A DNA stretch of 64,000 bases from the NCBI GenBank assembly GCA_019915015.1, contig JAHBBC010000024.1, positions 620,001 to 684,000 on the forward strand, given 5' to 3'. Both the position numbers and the translations under genes were made by a program. The DNA is from Auriscalpium vulgare (taxonomy: Eukaryota; Basidiomycota; Agaricomycetes; Russulales; Auriscalpiaceae). The notes beneath the pieces were generated by a model that did no database searches, was not told where the DNA came from, and saw only the letters and a list, made by a program, of their open reading frames with translations. Each line of letters begins with the position of its first letter. Position 1 is the first letter of the stretch. Shown in pieces: positions 47,134-56,956 of this stretch.

Positions 47134-48341
47134 CACCGCCAACTCAACCGGGTCTGAGTTAAAGACTCGGCACAATATGCTTGAGTCCTTGTGATCAGAG
47201 CTGTAGGATATCGAGGGCAGGCCTGTGAGGTCTGAAGATGAGTATCACAGGAGAGCTAGAAAATTCAGATACCTAGCAAAGATCTCCTAGGATATCCCAC
47301 AGGTATTCAATGCGCCAGGTCTTCGAGGTGCCGGCCGTGGCTCTCGCTTATAAATATACACCGCTTGATTATTTCCCTTGATTTCTCCGGGCTTAAAATT
47401 TTTGCTCGCCGCTTATGTGGTGCTCAGCAAACTAGCATTGAAAGGTACTGCATGTACTACTGTAGTATGTATTTACAATAGTAAGAGTAGAGTCTCCCAA
47501 TGACAACATCAATAAACACTACACAAGGAGCGTGAGTAGGCAGGCAGTCCCAGCAGTACCCCAGCTCTCCCGATATGTTGCTGGCTAAACAGTCCTAGCC
47601 TAAGAATGACGATGAGGAATGTCGACAGACGGCGGAGTCCGGACGACTTGGAGGATGGGAAGCGCGACATAGCAGACAGCGCAGTTGTGCTAGGCAGCGA
47701 GCGGGACAGGGCAGCGAGCGGGACAGGGCAGCGAGCGGGACAGGGCAGCGAGCGGGACAGGGCAGCAAGCGGACAGGACAGTGAGCAGACAGGGCGGCGA
47801 GCGAACAGGGCGGCAGACAGGGCGGACGAAGCGGCGAGTGGGACGGACTCGAGCGCGACTGCGGGAGCGTGAGGCTGGCGTTTTCTCTGAGTGGTGTCAT
47901 CCACGGCCTTTCGGATCCAGTGTTCATGTCAGGTTGGTATTTGCAGAGACGTATCATCGTGGCCGGCATGCGGGAAGTGATGAAGTCGGGAGGAAAGAGG
48001 GTTGGCGACGCTCGAAGGTTGAACATTGAACATGGTCACGCGGGCATGAGTGTATTTAGGGCAGGCTTGCTCGACACTTCCATCAAACAACAGTGTGATG
48101 GCACGAGTGGGGGGAAATTTTCTCCAGAGCTTTCACAGATATCCAAATTTTTCGAGAGCCCAGGCAAAATATCTGTACTGTCTCTTCGAGATATCTCATA
48201 GATATCTCAGAGGTATCCTACAGATAACTACGCGCTGTGATCTCCGGGGCCTCAAATTAAGATCCCACGGACATTTCAGGAAGATGTCGCTCAGGTGCTC
48301 CGCGCCGGAGCTCTCTGTGATATCTGGTTGAGTTGGCGGTG
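47134..48341. mobile_element. 1208-bp TIR element flanked by TA duplication (non-autonomous)
   Basis: Ends are perfect inverted repeats of 16 bp: CACCGCCAACTCAACC and its complement. TA at 47132-47133 is repeated at 48342-48343, whereas the uninterrupted left gene B has a single TA (GCCTATAAATC, about 4190). The interior encodes no transposase. It includes a GC-rich tandem array and short sub-terminal inverted similarities (ATATCCCACAGGTATT near 47290, ATATCTCAGAGGTATCC near 48201). A TA target suggests Tc1/mariner type, while CAC...GTG ends with a 2-bp duplication would also suit a CACTA-like element. Confidence 0.85.
47694..47830. repeat. 17-bp tandem repeat array
   Basis: Unit GCAGCGAGCGGGACAGG repeated four times exactly from 47694, then degenerating (GCAAGCGGACAGGACAG and so on) to about 47830. 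It lies inside the TA-flanked element and is non-coding as far as can be seen. Confidence 0.85.
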
Positions 48342-48849
48342 TAGGCACCATCGCGATCTGCGATGTGTCCAAGATGCGAACTGGGCGATGGATATTGGCG
48401 GCATCATCAGAACCCAGACAGATGTAGTCACATATCGCGCTGTAAAACCTGTAAGCACAAACATCAAATGAAGTAGGCTTTGCACATACCTGTAACTGAG
48501 GTTCTGCCCATACTCATCGTCTCGCTTGAAAACAATGAGAGAGGCTGTGGCAATGTTGCCAGTCTGATTCATCGCCACATTTCTATAGAGTTGCATTAGC
48601 TCTAGTAGTTATAATAGTAGTAGACAAAGGACGTACTGGAGTGGTATCAGGTGTTTGTGGCACAGATCGTCCTCTAGGTCTTCTCTCTGCGAGACTTCAT
48701 CGTCGTTCATCCAACCCATTCTAAACAAGATGTCAGATCAAGTTACTTGGTGTGAAATGGCCAGTGCACGCATGGCAGTACAATTACTCTTAATCGTTGG
48801 GAGGGAGGAGGGCAGGTATCTTCTTGATTTGAAGATAGACTGAATTACA

Positions 48850-49620
48850 GATTATCAACAAAGGCGTTGTGTCAGCCATAAGGTAGATGTTGTTTGGGTT
48901 AACACGTGTCTTGTCTGGAAGAACAAGTTTGTTATGTCCTTCTTACCCCAGATCTTCTTCCCCTTTGTGGAATCAGTGAGGATATTCTCAATACACGAAA
49001 GGGGTAAGAGTCTGGGACAGTTTTGGCATTGAGCACACTGTAGTTGTTCACCTCCTGTGGGAGGGTGGTGAAGTCTGCCTTCAGGATGATAAAGGCGGGC
49101 AACACCTAGGGACTCAACAAGGGGGCAAATCCTCCCCGTGGCCACATGCTAGTTGAGGAGGGTGCACCATGCTTTGTAGTCCTTGCAAGAACAGCTGTAT
49201 GATTGTGTTGCAATTTTCTGCATAGCATCCTTGAGTCAGATGCGGTGATAGAGGGCCAAGATTCAAGGGCTATGCATTGCATTTGGTGGACTGCTCTAGA
49301 TGCTTGGGTGAGTTGGGTGAGCCATGCGGTAATGTGGCTGGCTGCGTGCGGACAGGTGATGCAACTGCATAGGGATGCTAGGGCAAAGCTGTGGTATTGA
49401 CTGCGAGTGTGTGCCAGCTTGTCTAAATATATAGCGAGTTGGTGCGACCTTGGGCAAATATTGCAAGACTGTGGCAAACGTCATCTGACAATGTGCAAGT
49501 GTGAGCGAGCGTCAGGCAAACTGCATGGAGCTACTGTGCAAACAGCTACAGAGCTAGCTGTTGTGTGAGTGGGTGAGTGAAAGTGATAGCATTGGGGATA
49601 CCTGGTGAAGATAGGAGCTG
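48850..49620. other. Filler region inside the non-autonomous Helitron
   Basis: No recognisable gene. Short open frames on both strands (for example 48855-49145 and 49106-49477 minus) have no familiar motif. They could be fragments of captured host sequence, which Helitrons often carry, but I cannot name a source. Confidence 0.3.
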
Positions 49621-49636
49621 CTGCATAAGCGCCGCA

Positions 49637-50233
49637 GTGCATCAAGAGACTTCAGTTCCGTGGGGCACCCTCCGGGCCCACTCGGTATACTCCACGGGGA
49701 CCCTGCGGAGTCCCACATGCACCCCGCAGGCGCAGACCCGCCCAGTCATTGCTGGAGCGGCTGGAGCTCGTGCGCAGCGCATGAGACGCCGCGAGGTCCT
49801 TGCGGGAGCCGCCAGGACCGTGCGTGGCGGGGGCTCAGCGGCACCGTCGATGCAGCCGCCGTCCGCCCACGCAGGGGTCCTGCGCAACCAACAGAACCCC
49901 GCGCCGCAGGAGTCGAGCGGCACTCACCATTGCTCTCCCGAGGGACTCCGCCGGCTCGTTGTTCGCTCAACGCATGGCACGCAGGGTCCTTGCGGGTGCG
50001 CAGGGTCCCCGCGGGGCGCAGGTGGCGGCAGCGTGGACGGTGTTTGGCCTGTCAGCTCCCGCGAGGACCTCGCGACATCTCGTGCGCTGCGCGCGAGCTC
50101 CAGCCGCTCCAGCAATGGCTGGGTGCACCTGAGCCGGCGGGGTGCATGGCGTGCGGGACTCCGCAGGGTCCCCGCGGAGTACACCGAGTGGGCCCGGAGG
50201 GTCCCTCACGGAATTGAAGCAGTACGTGCATCA
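49637..50233. mobile_element. GC-rich foldback element with about 160-bp inverted arms
   Basis: The left arm (about 49649-49800) begins CTTCAGTTCCGTG. The right arm (about 50050-50218) is its imperfect complement, ending CACGGAATTGAAG. Arms share ACCCTCCGGGCCCACTCGG, CATTGCTGGAGCGGCTGGAG and GCGAGGTCCT. The octamer GTGCATCA occurs at 49637-49644 and 50226-50233, five or six bases outside the arms, and may be an 8-bp target duplication as made by hAT-type transposases. No coding capacity is recognised. The GC content contrasts sharply with the AT-rich sequence on the right. Confidence 0.65.
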
Positions 50234-50575
50234 GAATAGTGTAAATGGTAGCCACCCACGTAGGAGGCATATCACTATGTTCGAAGCATATCAGCGGAGC
50301 AAGGTGTATCAACATACCACTTTGCATATTGCTCACATAATCAAATGATCTGAACACAGGTGAGCAATATAAAAATGTCTCGTACTTTGCAAATGATCCA
50401 GACTCTGGGATCCTGGCCATTGTGTTTACATTAATTTTACCATTCTACAGATATATAATATGTATATATTGTATTGGGGAAAGGAAAAGAAAGTGATGAG
50501 AAGAGCAAAATGTATTGTAGAGCAAGAGTCAAGATAATGTTGGTATAGACTATACACAGCTTAACTATACCCACT

Positions 50576-50662
50576 GCACTGTAGTCTAATGGTTAATGCT
50601 CTTATATCGTATTGTGTAAGCAATGGGTTGTAGGTTCAATTCCCCCCCTTTGCACATTTTTA
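50576..50662 (+). other. tRNA-like / Pol III promoter-like sequence
   Basis: A TAGTCTAATGGTTAATGCTC block resembles a tRNA D-arm/A box. GGTTCAATTCC about 50 bases downstream is a near-perfect B box, and a T5 run follows at about 50656-50660. Acceptor and T stems do not pair properly, so it is not a working tRNA. It is more like a decayed tRNA or the head of a tRNA-derived SINE carried in the non-autonomous Helitron. Confidence 0.4.
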
Positions 50663-50703
50663 ATAATATAGATATTCGGCCCGGGTATTGTAGTAGCCGG
50701 GTT

Positions 50704-50761
50704 AGAGAGGCATGACGTAGTAAACCGGCTCAACCACTCGAAAACTACGTCATGCTTCTCT
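50704..50761. repeat. 18-bp-arm inverted repeat (hairpin)
   Basis: AGAGAGGCATGACGTAGT at 50704-50721 pairs with ACTACGTCATGCTTCTCT at 50744-50761, one mismatch, 22-base loop. The arms include TGACGTA/TACGTCA, the core of CRE/ATF-type sites. It lies just downstream of the tRNA-like sequence. Confidence 0.7.
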
Positions 50762-50889
50762 ACACCAGCCGTGGGAACTTTTTACCAAAAATAGAAATCC
50801 AGGAGCTTCTTTTTCTGATCATAGAACAATTGGAATTATATGCATATCTGTGCTAGTTAGCTTGGAAAACATAAAATACTCGCAGACAC

Positions 50890-51316
50890 GAGCGTCTTTT
50901 GAAGCGCAAAGATGTGGAAAGACATTAGGCAGAAGCTACTTACCTAAGAATTATTGAGTTAGACAGGTGGGACAACGCAACTATCTATTTCCTTTTGTGA
51001 CTTTCCTGATGTGCGCTTTTTGACCTGACTGGTTAGAGAAAGAAATGATTGAAAGTAGTTGTAGCACGGGAAGCTCCTTTCATTCGACTGATTGAAGAAG
51101 TTAGAGCCAACAGCAAAACTACATGCAGTACTAGTATTATTTGAAGTGCAAAGAGCCTGCAACACTTAGGGCAGGACCTGTTTAGCTAAGAATTACTAAA
51201 AAAGGCAGTTGGGACGACGCGACTTGACCGTGGGATCTATTTCCTAAAGCGACTTATAATGTGTTCGCATTTTGGCCTGACCTGTTGGAGAAAGAAACGA
51301 TTAAGAGTAATCGTAA
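50890..51316 (-). repeat. Tandem, diverged copies of the Helitron 5' end region
   Basis: Two similar blocks, about 50896-51069 and 51140-51316, share TTTGAAG-GCAAAG, CTAAGAATTA, GGGAC-ACGC-ACT, CTATTTCCT, TTTGACCTGA/TTGGCCTGA and TTAGAGAAAGAAA/TGGAGAAAGAAA in the same order. Only the outer copy ends in the intact CGATTAAGAGTAATCG; the inner ends TGATTGAAAGTAGTTG. The element therefore seems to have gained a second 5' end, or to have inserted beside an older one. Confidence 0.6.
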
Positions 51317-53099
51317 ACATTAGCAGAGGTCCCGCTCACCCATCATCTTGATTCTGATCGTTGTCTTCATTGTCACCAGACGATATAACAGCAGTCATAG
51401 TAGGCTGAGGCTGTGGAGGCGCAACAGTAGACTGCTGAGGCGCAATGGTCACGAACATGTCCGGCCGATTGTCGACAGTGAGGGAGAGCACAGTTGACGA
51501 AGATGAGGTACTGTTTGCCTTGAAGACGTCAGAGGTTGGGGAGATGAATGGGGCCTGAGCCGGGTCGAATGGACTAGAGGGCCAAGCAATATAAGGCGAG
51601 ATAGGCGAAGGAGGGTTGGCAGGAGGTTCATCAGGCGTAGGAGATGAATGCATGCTAGAGTTACATGGTGTTAGTATGAATTGTATGCCAGAGGGACGGG
51701 ACACACATTGGCACAGCCGCCTTCTTCTTTCCGTTGACTTTGGCCTTGCGCACCTGCTCCAGGAGGAACTTCTTGTGAGCTGCTTCATCCTCATCCTCAG
51801 TGTCTGTGATGGCCGTCGGCGCCAGCATGGAGTTGCTGGAAGATGCCCCCGCTTGACGACGCGAGGGTGTCTTAGGGTAGCGCTTTTTACTGGAAGGTGA
51901 TATTAGTCACGTATGCATACTGAAATTTGCGCAACATACATAGGCGACAACTCCACATCTTCCTTGTTCTTGAAATGGACCTGAGGCCCAAAGCTGAGAA
52001 CATAAAGAGTTAGTCATATAGAAAATGAAATGATATGGGCAACGTACACATCGTCACTCGAAGCAATGAAGTCATTGAAACCTTCAAAGTCTGACGCATC
52101 GAAGTCAGAAAACTCAACGTCAGTCAGACCATCTTTGGCGTCGTCAGACTCTTCTGCCATGTTGTCAATAAACAGGCTGGTCTGTTTTTTGCCCTTCGGT
52201 GGTCCTCCTGTGCTGCATGGAATGTAAGTCTACGTTGCCGGCCATCTATATATTGAAGACAACTCACCGAACACCCATGCGATCCTTCCGAGTCTCCTTG
52301 GACTGAAGAGAGCTTGGCGCCAGCAAAAATGGGCTCCTGCAATACATGTGTCAGTTGTTGGTGTTGCATATGAGTAATGGAGAGGACATACAGAAGCTTA
52401 GCAGGCTCCGCAACCTTAGTCTTGGCCTTGCGCGGCGCTCCTGGAATGGCAGACTTCCCCTCCAGGGACCTAGTCCCAGATCAGTTGTCAAGGCATATGT
52501 AAAAAAATAAAGGACGCACGGAGGAGTCAACTTCTGCAAAGCAGCGTTGTCTGCATCCATGGGAACATCGTTAGGTGCAGGTATCACCGTGGGCTTCTTG
52601 ACGCGCCTATACAAGTATATCAGCATATCAAACATCAATATATATACGAAAAACACACCTCGCTGGCACAATGGACTGCTTTTTGGCAGCACGCTTGACG
52701 GTCGGCGAGGACAGCAAAACAAAGCCCTCATCGTCAGATGAGGCGCTAAAGGCATGTCAGACAATCAGCGTTACAAAGTATCGTTCAGCGCACCTTTGCA
52801 CAATGTAATCCGCCATCTCATCATCAGAGAGCTTGATGACAGAAGGTGTGGACACCGCCTTGACACCTCGAGCCTTAGACTTAGCCAGCTTGGGAACCGT
52901 GACAGACAACTTGGGTGGCGCAGGCGCCCCCGACGCCGCAGAGGCAGCAAGCATGGCACTATATGAGAGGGATATCTTAGTCAAGGTAGAAAGCAATAAA
53001 CAAATACTAAGATACTTGCCGTGTCGTGCGTCCAAGGAAGGGCTGGGCGGCCTTGCGACCAGCGATCTTGGAGATTTTCGCGGATTTAACAGGGGCCAT

Positions 53100-54518
53100 T
53101 GGATATGAGTGATGAGCGGATGAAGCAAGAGCACAGGGGCAAGAGTAGGGGTAGGCGGGTGGGTAGTCTGCGTGTGGGGGCAAACTGGCTCTCCAGCGAC
53201 GCTGCTGCTCCCTTTTATACAGGACAGACAGACGCGCAGTATCATCTGTGAGAACATCGACTTGGAGAAAATTGAGCTGGTAGTATGCCCACCAAGCTTA
53301 CTACAAACATATTACCCAGACAAGGGCTGTACGTATCGGTCAAAGAGATGCAAATCTGTTGGGGGAGGCCCCCGGGCGTATGCTGCCATGTGCAATGAGT
53401 ACGGCAGAGAGCATCCCTGAGTGTTGCCAACCGGAGCGTTCTTCAGCCGGACCTAGCGTATCTGCGATTTGGGGTGGACGGCGGAGTAATACTGCAGAAA
53501 AACACTGTGGTATGGGATGAGGACTAGCTTAGGAACGTGCATCAAGCGCCTTAGCTGTGCGGTCAGGAGACCGACGCGTCCTAGGGCCACCAACGCGTAG
53601 GCGCTGTCCCAATTTTGGTCACGGAACCAACGGCCGATAGGATGGACACAAGTTAAGCGCTGTCAACGCGGTCAGGAGACTGACGCGTTGCAGGGACACA
53701 AATGCGTACGCGCTGTCTCAGGCATGCGACAGCCGATATGACCGCAACTCCGCAACAGGGTTATAGATGAAGCAGCTATGGATGTAAACACGTACGCGTC
53801 ACTTTAACTCCGCCCAGGTACAAAGACAGTGCTTCGCAGGATAGGCGTGCATCAGTAGAAGCATCATAAAGCTAAAAGCCTCTTTGTAGTGTAGCATATC
53901 AGCATCGCAGCCTCCCAAATCAGGAAATAATGCGGGTGACAAGTGAGAAGTTCAGATAGTAGGAAATACAAAGGGCAGAACAAAAGCCAAGCCAGTACCA
54001 GGCAAGCGAGCAGCATTTGTCAGGCGAGATTGCGCACCGGTGACCTGGAAGCAATCGCGCCCTCAGATCTCGTCGGTTATGGATGTCAGATGCAAAACAT
54101 TGAGCGGAGTATTCATGTGGCCGGGATGCTTAGAAATGGGACCAGGCAGGGTACCGGAGTATGTCCATCCCTGCAGAGACGAAGTGGGACATGTCCGCCA
54201 CGGAGAAGGCAGCAGATGAGATCTCAGCCGGTTGGAATTGAACTGCTCGTCGTGAGATGCGATGGCAGTTCAAGGGTGTGCATTGGCAGACTGAAACGCA
54301 GTTGTCAGGTACCCAAAGAAAAGCAAATACCAATGCATGTAACAATATCCGTAAACCGGCGGCCGATGCCTGGAACGTCCGAAATGCTCGGTGTAGGCCT
54401 GTCTTTGGATCATCAGCATGGAGCGCATCTACGAAAAGGTCTTAACGTCCACTTCGTCCATTTTTCCCCCCTCAACTCCTTCCGCCTCGCATCTCATCCA
54501 TCGCCGACGTCGTTCACA
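53100..54518. promoter_or_regulatory. Divergent A/B promoter, right copy
   Basis: The mirror of 578-2005. All five ACGCGT boxes are preserved, for example at 53574-53579, within the two imperfect repeats carrying CGCGGTCAGGAGAC. A 9-bp deletion relative to the left copy lies near 54334. Confidence 0.5.
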
Positions 54519-55781
54519 ATGTCCTCCACAGACTTGGTCATATTCCTATTGCATCCTGACTGCCGTGCGCCGTCTCTCTCTTGGCTCAGCCTGTGGTCCA
54601 CTTGCTAATGTGTCAGTATAGTAAAGCATGTACATGCCATGCTGGCAGACTTCCATGCTCGCCGCAACCCTCATGAGCAACTTACCGCTGTGCGTATCAC
54701 AACTAAATTGCTGATGTTTGTGTTATTGATGTGCCCTAGGGGAGTGAGACGCCTGGACTCACCTATACCAGGAACGGCACGGACATTGCGTACATCCTGC
54801 AGAAGGATGTAACAGGAGAGACGTACGAGGCGGTCTTTGAAGTACAGGGTGTCCTTACGGACTTCGACTTGCCGCCAGTCACGGAAAGAAATCAGTACGT
54901 GAACCGCATCTACAATTCATCAATGTGATCCTCACATCACAGTCTCAGACTCATGCCGAAGCCAGCTTGGGCCAAGCAGGCTGTCAAGATATGCGGTCTG
55001 GGTTCCCCGGCCTTTGACTCGTCGATTCGTGGCATAAGGACTCTTGGAGGTAAACTTGCGTCCCTTTACAAGGTTGGCGCTCTACAAGAGTGGTCTCCAT
55101 CAGTGATCGGGGAATGGCCGAGCCTTGATTTTGCAACTCGCTATGTTACACCGCACGCATTTGCGAAGGGCCAACAGGCTGTCCCTTTCTCCAAGGATGT
55201 CGACCCTCAAGGCCTCTTGTTGAAGACCACGTCATCGGTGGGCGTTCATCTTGAAGACAATCAAGTGCTGTACTATGAGGCACAACACAATGAGTACGTT
55301 GTCGTCATGCTTTCCTTCACCCCTCAGTACTCACCAGGACGCACAGCGATAATACAGTTATCTATCACCCGATTGATCCAGCTGTCATACGCATTGGGCA
55401 GATCGTGCAGCTCCAGGTTGCTTTCACGTCAGTCCCGCTATGGGGGAAGAAGGGTCAGCATCAACTTGCCTGTAAACTGAGGTCAATTGCAATACTTGAT
55501 CGTAATATTCAAGAGGTGCGTCTGGTTATCTCTATACCCTTTGCCTTGCCTAATATGTGTCCTAGGCGTTTCAGTTGTCTGAGCATATACGTGTGCACCG
55601 TCCATTGATGCAACGCATCCCAGTGGTTCCCAAACGTAGGGTGGGGTATGCGACCCCCGTTGCCAAGCGTACAAAGATGAGAGATTCTCCTGCAGACGGC
55701 AGTTCACCGATGGCCGTCGAGCAAGATATGGCGGGGCTATCGCTGGCGCAGGATAAAGAGAATAGTCCTATATCTTTGTAG
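54519..55781 (+). CDS. Gene A, right copy (complete): hypothetical Helitron-associated protein
   Basis: Start ATG 54519 (MSSTDLVIFLLHPDC). By eye the exons run FHARRNPHEQLTA, GSETPGLTYTRNGTDIAY to LPPVTERNH, LRLMPKPAWAKQAVKICGLG to YYEAQHND, DNTVIYHPIDPAVIRIGQIV to ILDRNIQE, and AFQLSEHIRVHRPLMQR to a C-terminal tail ending DKENSPISL (TAG 55779-55781). The tail is basic then acidic (PKRRVGYATPVAKRTKMRD) and may hold a nuclear localisation signal. I recognise no domain. The segment IRIGQIVQLQVAFTSVPL could be beta-rich, and an OB-fold is one idea to test. It is divergent from gene B, as in the left copy. Confidence 0.6.
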
Positions 55782-56275
55782 TATGTCTTGATCGATCTAT
55801 TGGGTACAACGTACGTTGCGAAGAAGACCTTCATAAGCAAAGATAAGATAACGCAACTGACGGGGGAGCTCACCGGCGTGTCAATGGATACCGCTAGCAG
55901 GTAGCAAATACGAGGCTCCGTGGCACGGCGGCAGCGGCCCCACCAAGAAGAGTGTGATCCTGAGTAGTTCATCGTGGGCTGCCCGATGGACTGAAAGTCC
56001 ACCGGAAAGAGTGTCTGAAAAGACACTCAACTGCACGTGAAATGCTAATGAGGAGTAAATAGGGTGTCAGGGTACAAAATATAGATTGTTAATACGGTGT
56101 TGCCGCGAAAGAGGAGGCCGTGTCAATGTATCGTAAATGGCGGCAGATGCTTGCGTCGGCCAACCCACCGTACCAGCATAAGTACTCACCTCGCGGATGG
56201 ATGTTCCCTTCATTACAGATATGGAGGCGTAGAATGGTACACATATGGCTACATATACGGACAACATACCGTATA
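55782..56275. other. Gap beyond gene A
   Basis: The 5' end of the right Helitron might lie here or further right. No TTACGATTACTCTTAATCG-like terminus was found on the minus strand. No gene seen. Confidence 0.3.
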
Positions 56276-56956
56276 CTACAAGTCAAGCAAGCGATACTGC
56301 GGGCCGTGTAATCGACTAATCTTGCAGAGGGTATGCTCTGCTGTTATTACATCCCATCCCATATGTGACCGCTGCTCAGGTGTAAGTGCAGATGAAACCA
56401 GCTCAAAGAAGGTACGGAACGCCCATTGAACATGTTGCACAGGTGGCTTGGCAGCCTGGAAGTCTGTGAACACTGGGTCAACAAGCTCCAGCAGTTGAAG
56501 GCCAGAAAGTGCGCCCTTGGCGATGTGATGGATGACCCGCCCCATTTCATCGACGTCAGGCATGGCCACAATGCCAGTGTACACATAGTCCGCGGCAACC
56601 AGGTAACCAATAAGGTCGCCACATTGTGGATATGCCCGCCGCGCTCCTCCTGACGGTGACGGCTCCATCCGAATAACTTCACGGTAGAACTCTGAAAAGT
56701 TGATTGGATCGGTAGTGGGATCGGCCAAATGAAAATCGAAAGGAATGCCGGAGGATCCAGTGCGGTCCCAAAGCACTGAGACGTTCGTGAGCGGACGATT
56801 TGTGGCGGTTCCATATATCATAGCATCAACAAAATATTTTGCGCCGAAGGATGCGACCATGAGTGCCTGGTCATTTGTGAGCTTGTCGGGTTGATCAAAG
56901 AAGATGGGGTGATCGAACATGTAGCCGCTGCCAAAGAGTATGGTCCGGAAGACCAA
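56276..56956 (-). CDS. Hypothetical protein
   Basis: An open frame of 226 codons starting MVFRTILFGSGYMFDHPIFF and ending PQYRLLDL. It has balanced, soluble composition with segments such as NDQALMVASFGAKYFVDAMI, PQCGDLIGYLVAADYVYTGI and DVDEMGRVIHHIAKGALSGL. No motif is recognised. It may have further exons upstream, since the start lacks a clear leader. A short intron within the last 60 bases is possible. Confidence 0.5.
   Translation of the reverse strand: MVFRTILFGSGYMFDHPIFFDQPDKLTNDQALMVASFGAKYFVDAMIYGTATNRPLTNVSVLWDRTGSSGIPFDFHLADPTTDPINFSEFYREVIRMEPSPSGGARRAYPQCGDLIGYLVAADYVYTGIVAMPDVDEMGRVIHHIAKGALSGLQLLELVDPVFTDFQAAKPPVQHVQWAFRTFFELVSSALTPEQRSHMGWDVITAEHTLCKISRLHGPQYRLLDL

Larger units (their letters stand above)
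48746..51316 (-). mobile_element. Non-autonomous Helitron (Helitron2/Helentron style), 2571 bp
   Basis: The left copy gives the empty site: element strand AATGT|TAACTTG. Here it reads AATGT, then TTACGATTACTCTTAATCG at the 5' end, and at the far end CCAAG followed by TAACTTG. Insertion was thus between two Ts with no duplication. The 5' ACGATTACTCTTAATCG is repeated inverted about 36 bases before the 3' end (CGATTAAGAGTAATTGT), the asymmetric terminal inverted repeat pattern known for Helitron2/Helentrons. The 3' end matches the autonomous copies: C-rich tract, hairpin 1, hairpin 2 with bulged C. No RepHel is encoded. Nested inside are a foldback element, a tRNA-like sequence and two copies of the 5' end region. 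Confidence 0.88.
46345..53099 (-). pseudogene. Gene B, right copy, interrupted by two mobile elements
   Basis: All exons of the left gene B are recognisable from ATG 53099 (MAPVKSAK) to the stop at 46345-46347. The 1208-bp TIR element at 47134-48341 lies within the exon coding IAMVPINHRAGQE and so destroys the frame. The 2571-bp non-autonomous Helitron at 48746-51316 sits inside the 48-base intron after the QNQDDG exon. Splicing across the second might be possible but not across the first. Exon sequence is otherwise nearly unchanged (one example: IELSDDEM to IKLSDDEM). Confidence 0.8.
38118..55095 (-). mobile_element. Large Helitron-type element, right copy (damaged, at least to 55095)
   Basis: Reverse-oriented copy of 1-13201. 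Its 3' terminus is at 38118 and the identity continues to the position matching base 1. It may extend further, since gene A finishes at 55781. It is longer than the left copy because of two insertions (47134-48341 and 48746-51316). Other differences are few: a nonsense change in RepHel, a 6-bp tandem duplication (EYMYMT against EYMT) near 42320, a 9-bp deletion near 54334 and scattered substitutions. The element looks recently copied but no longer able to supply its own proteins. Confidence 0.8.

Noticed and set aside
47509..48026. Minus-strand frames with repeated PARCPVPLAALSRSLP
   Set aside because: Product of the 17-bp tandem array, not a conserved protein.
49577..50239. 220-codon plus-strand frame in the foldback element
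   Set aside because: All six frames are fairly open in this GC-rich palindrome; no motif, and the two arms would encode unrelated peptides.
56118..56135. TTTACGATACATTG on the minus strand as a possible 5' end of the right Helitron
   Set aside because: Only the first seven bases match the known 5' end; the hairpin-forming continuation is missing.
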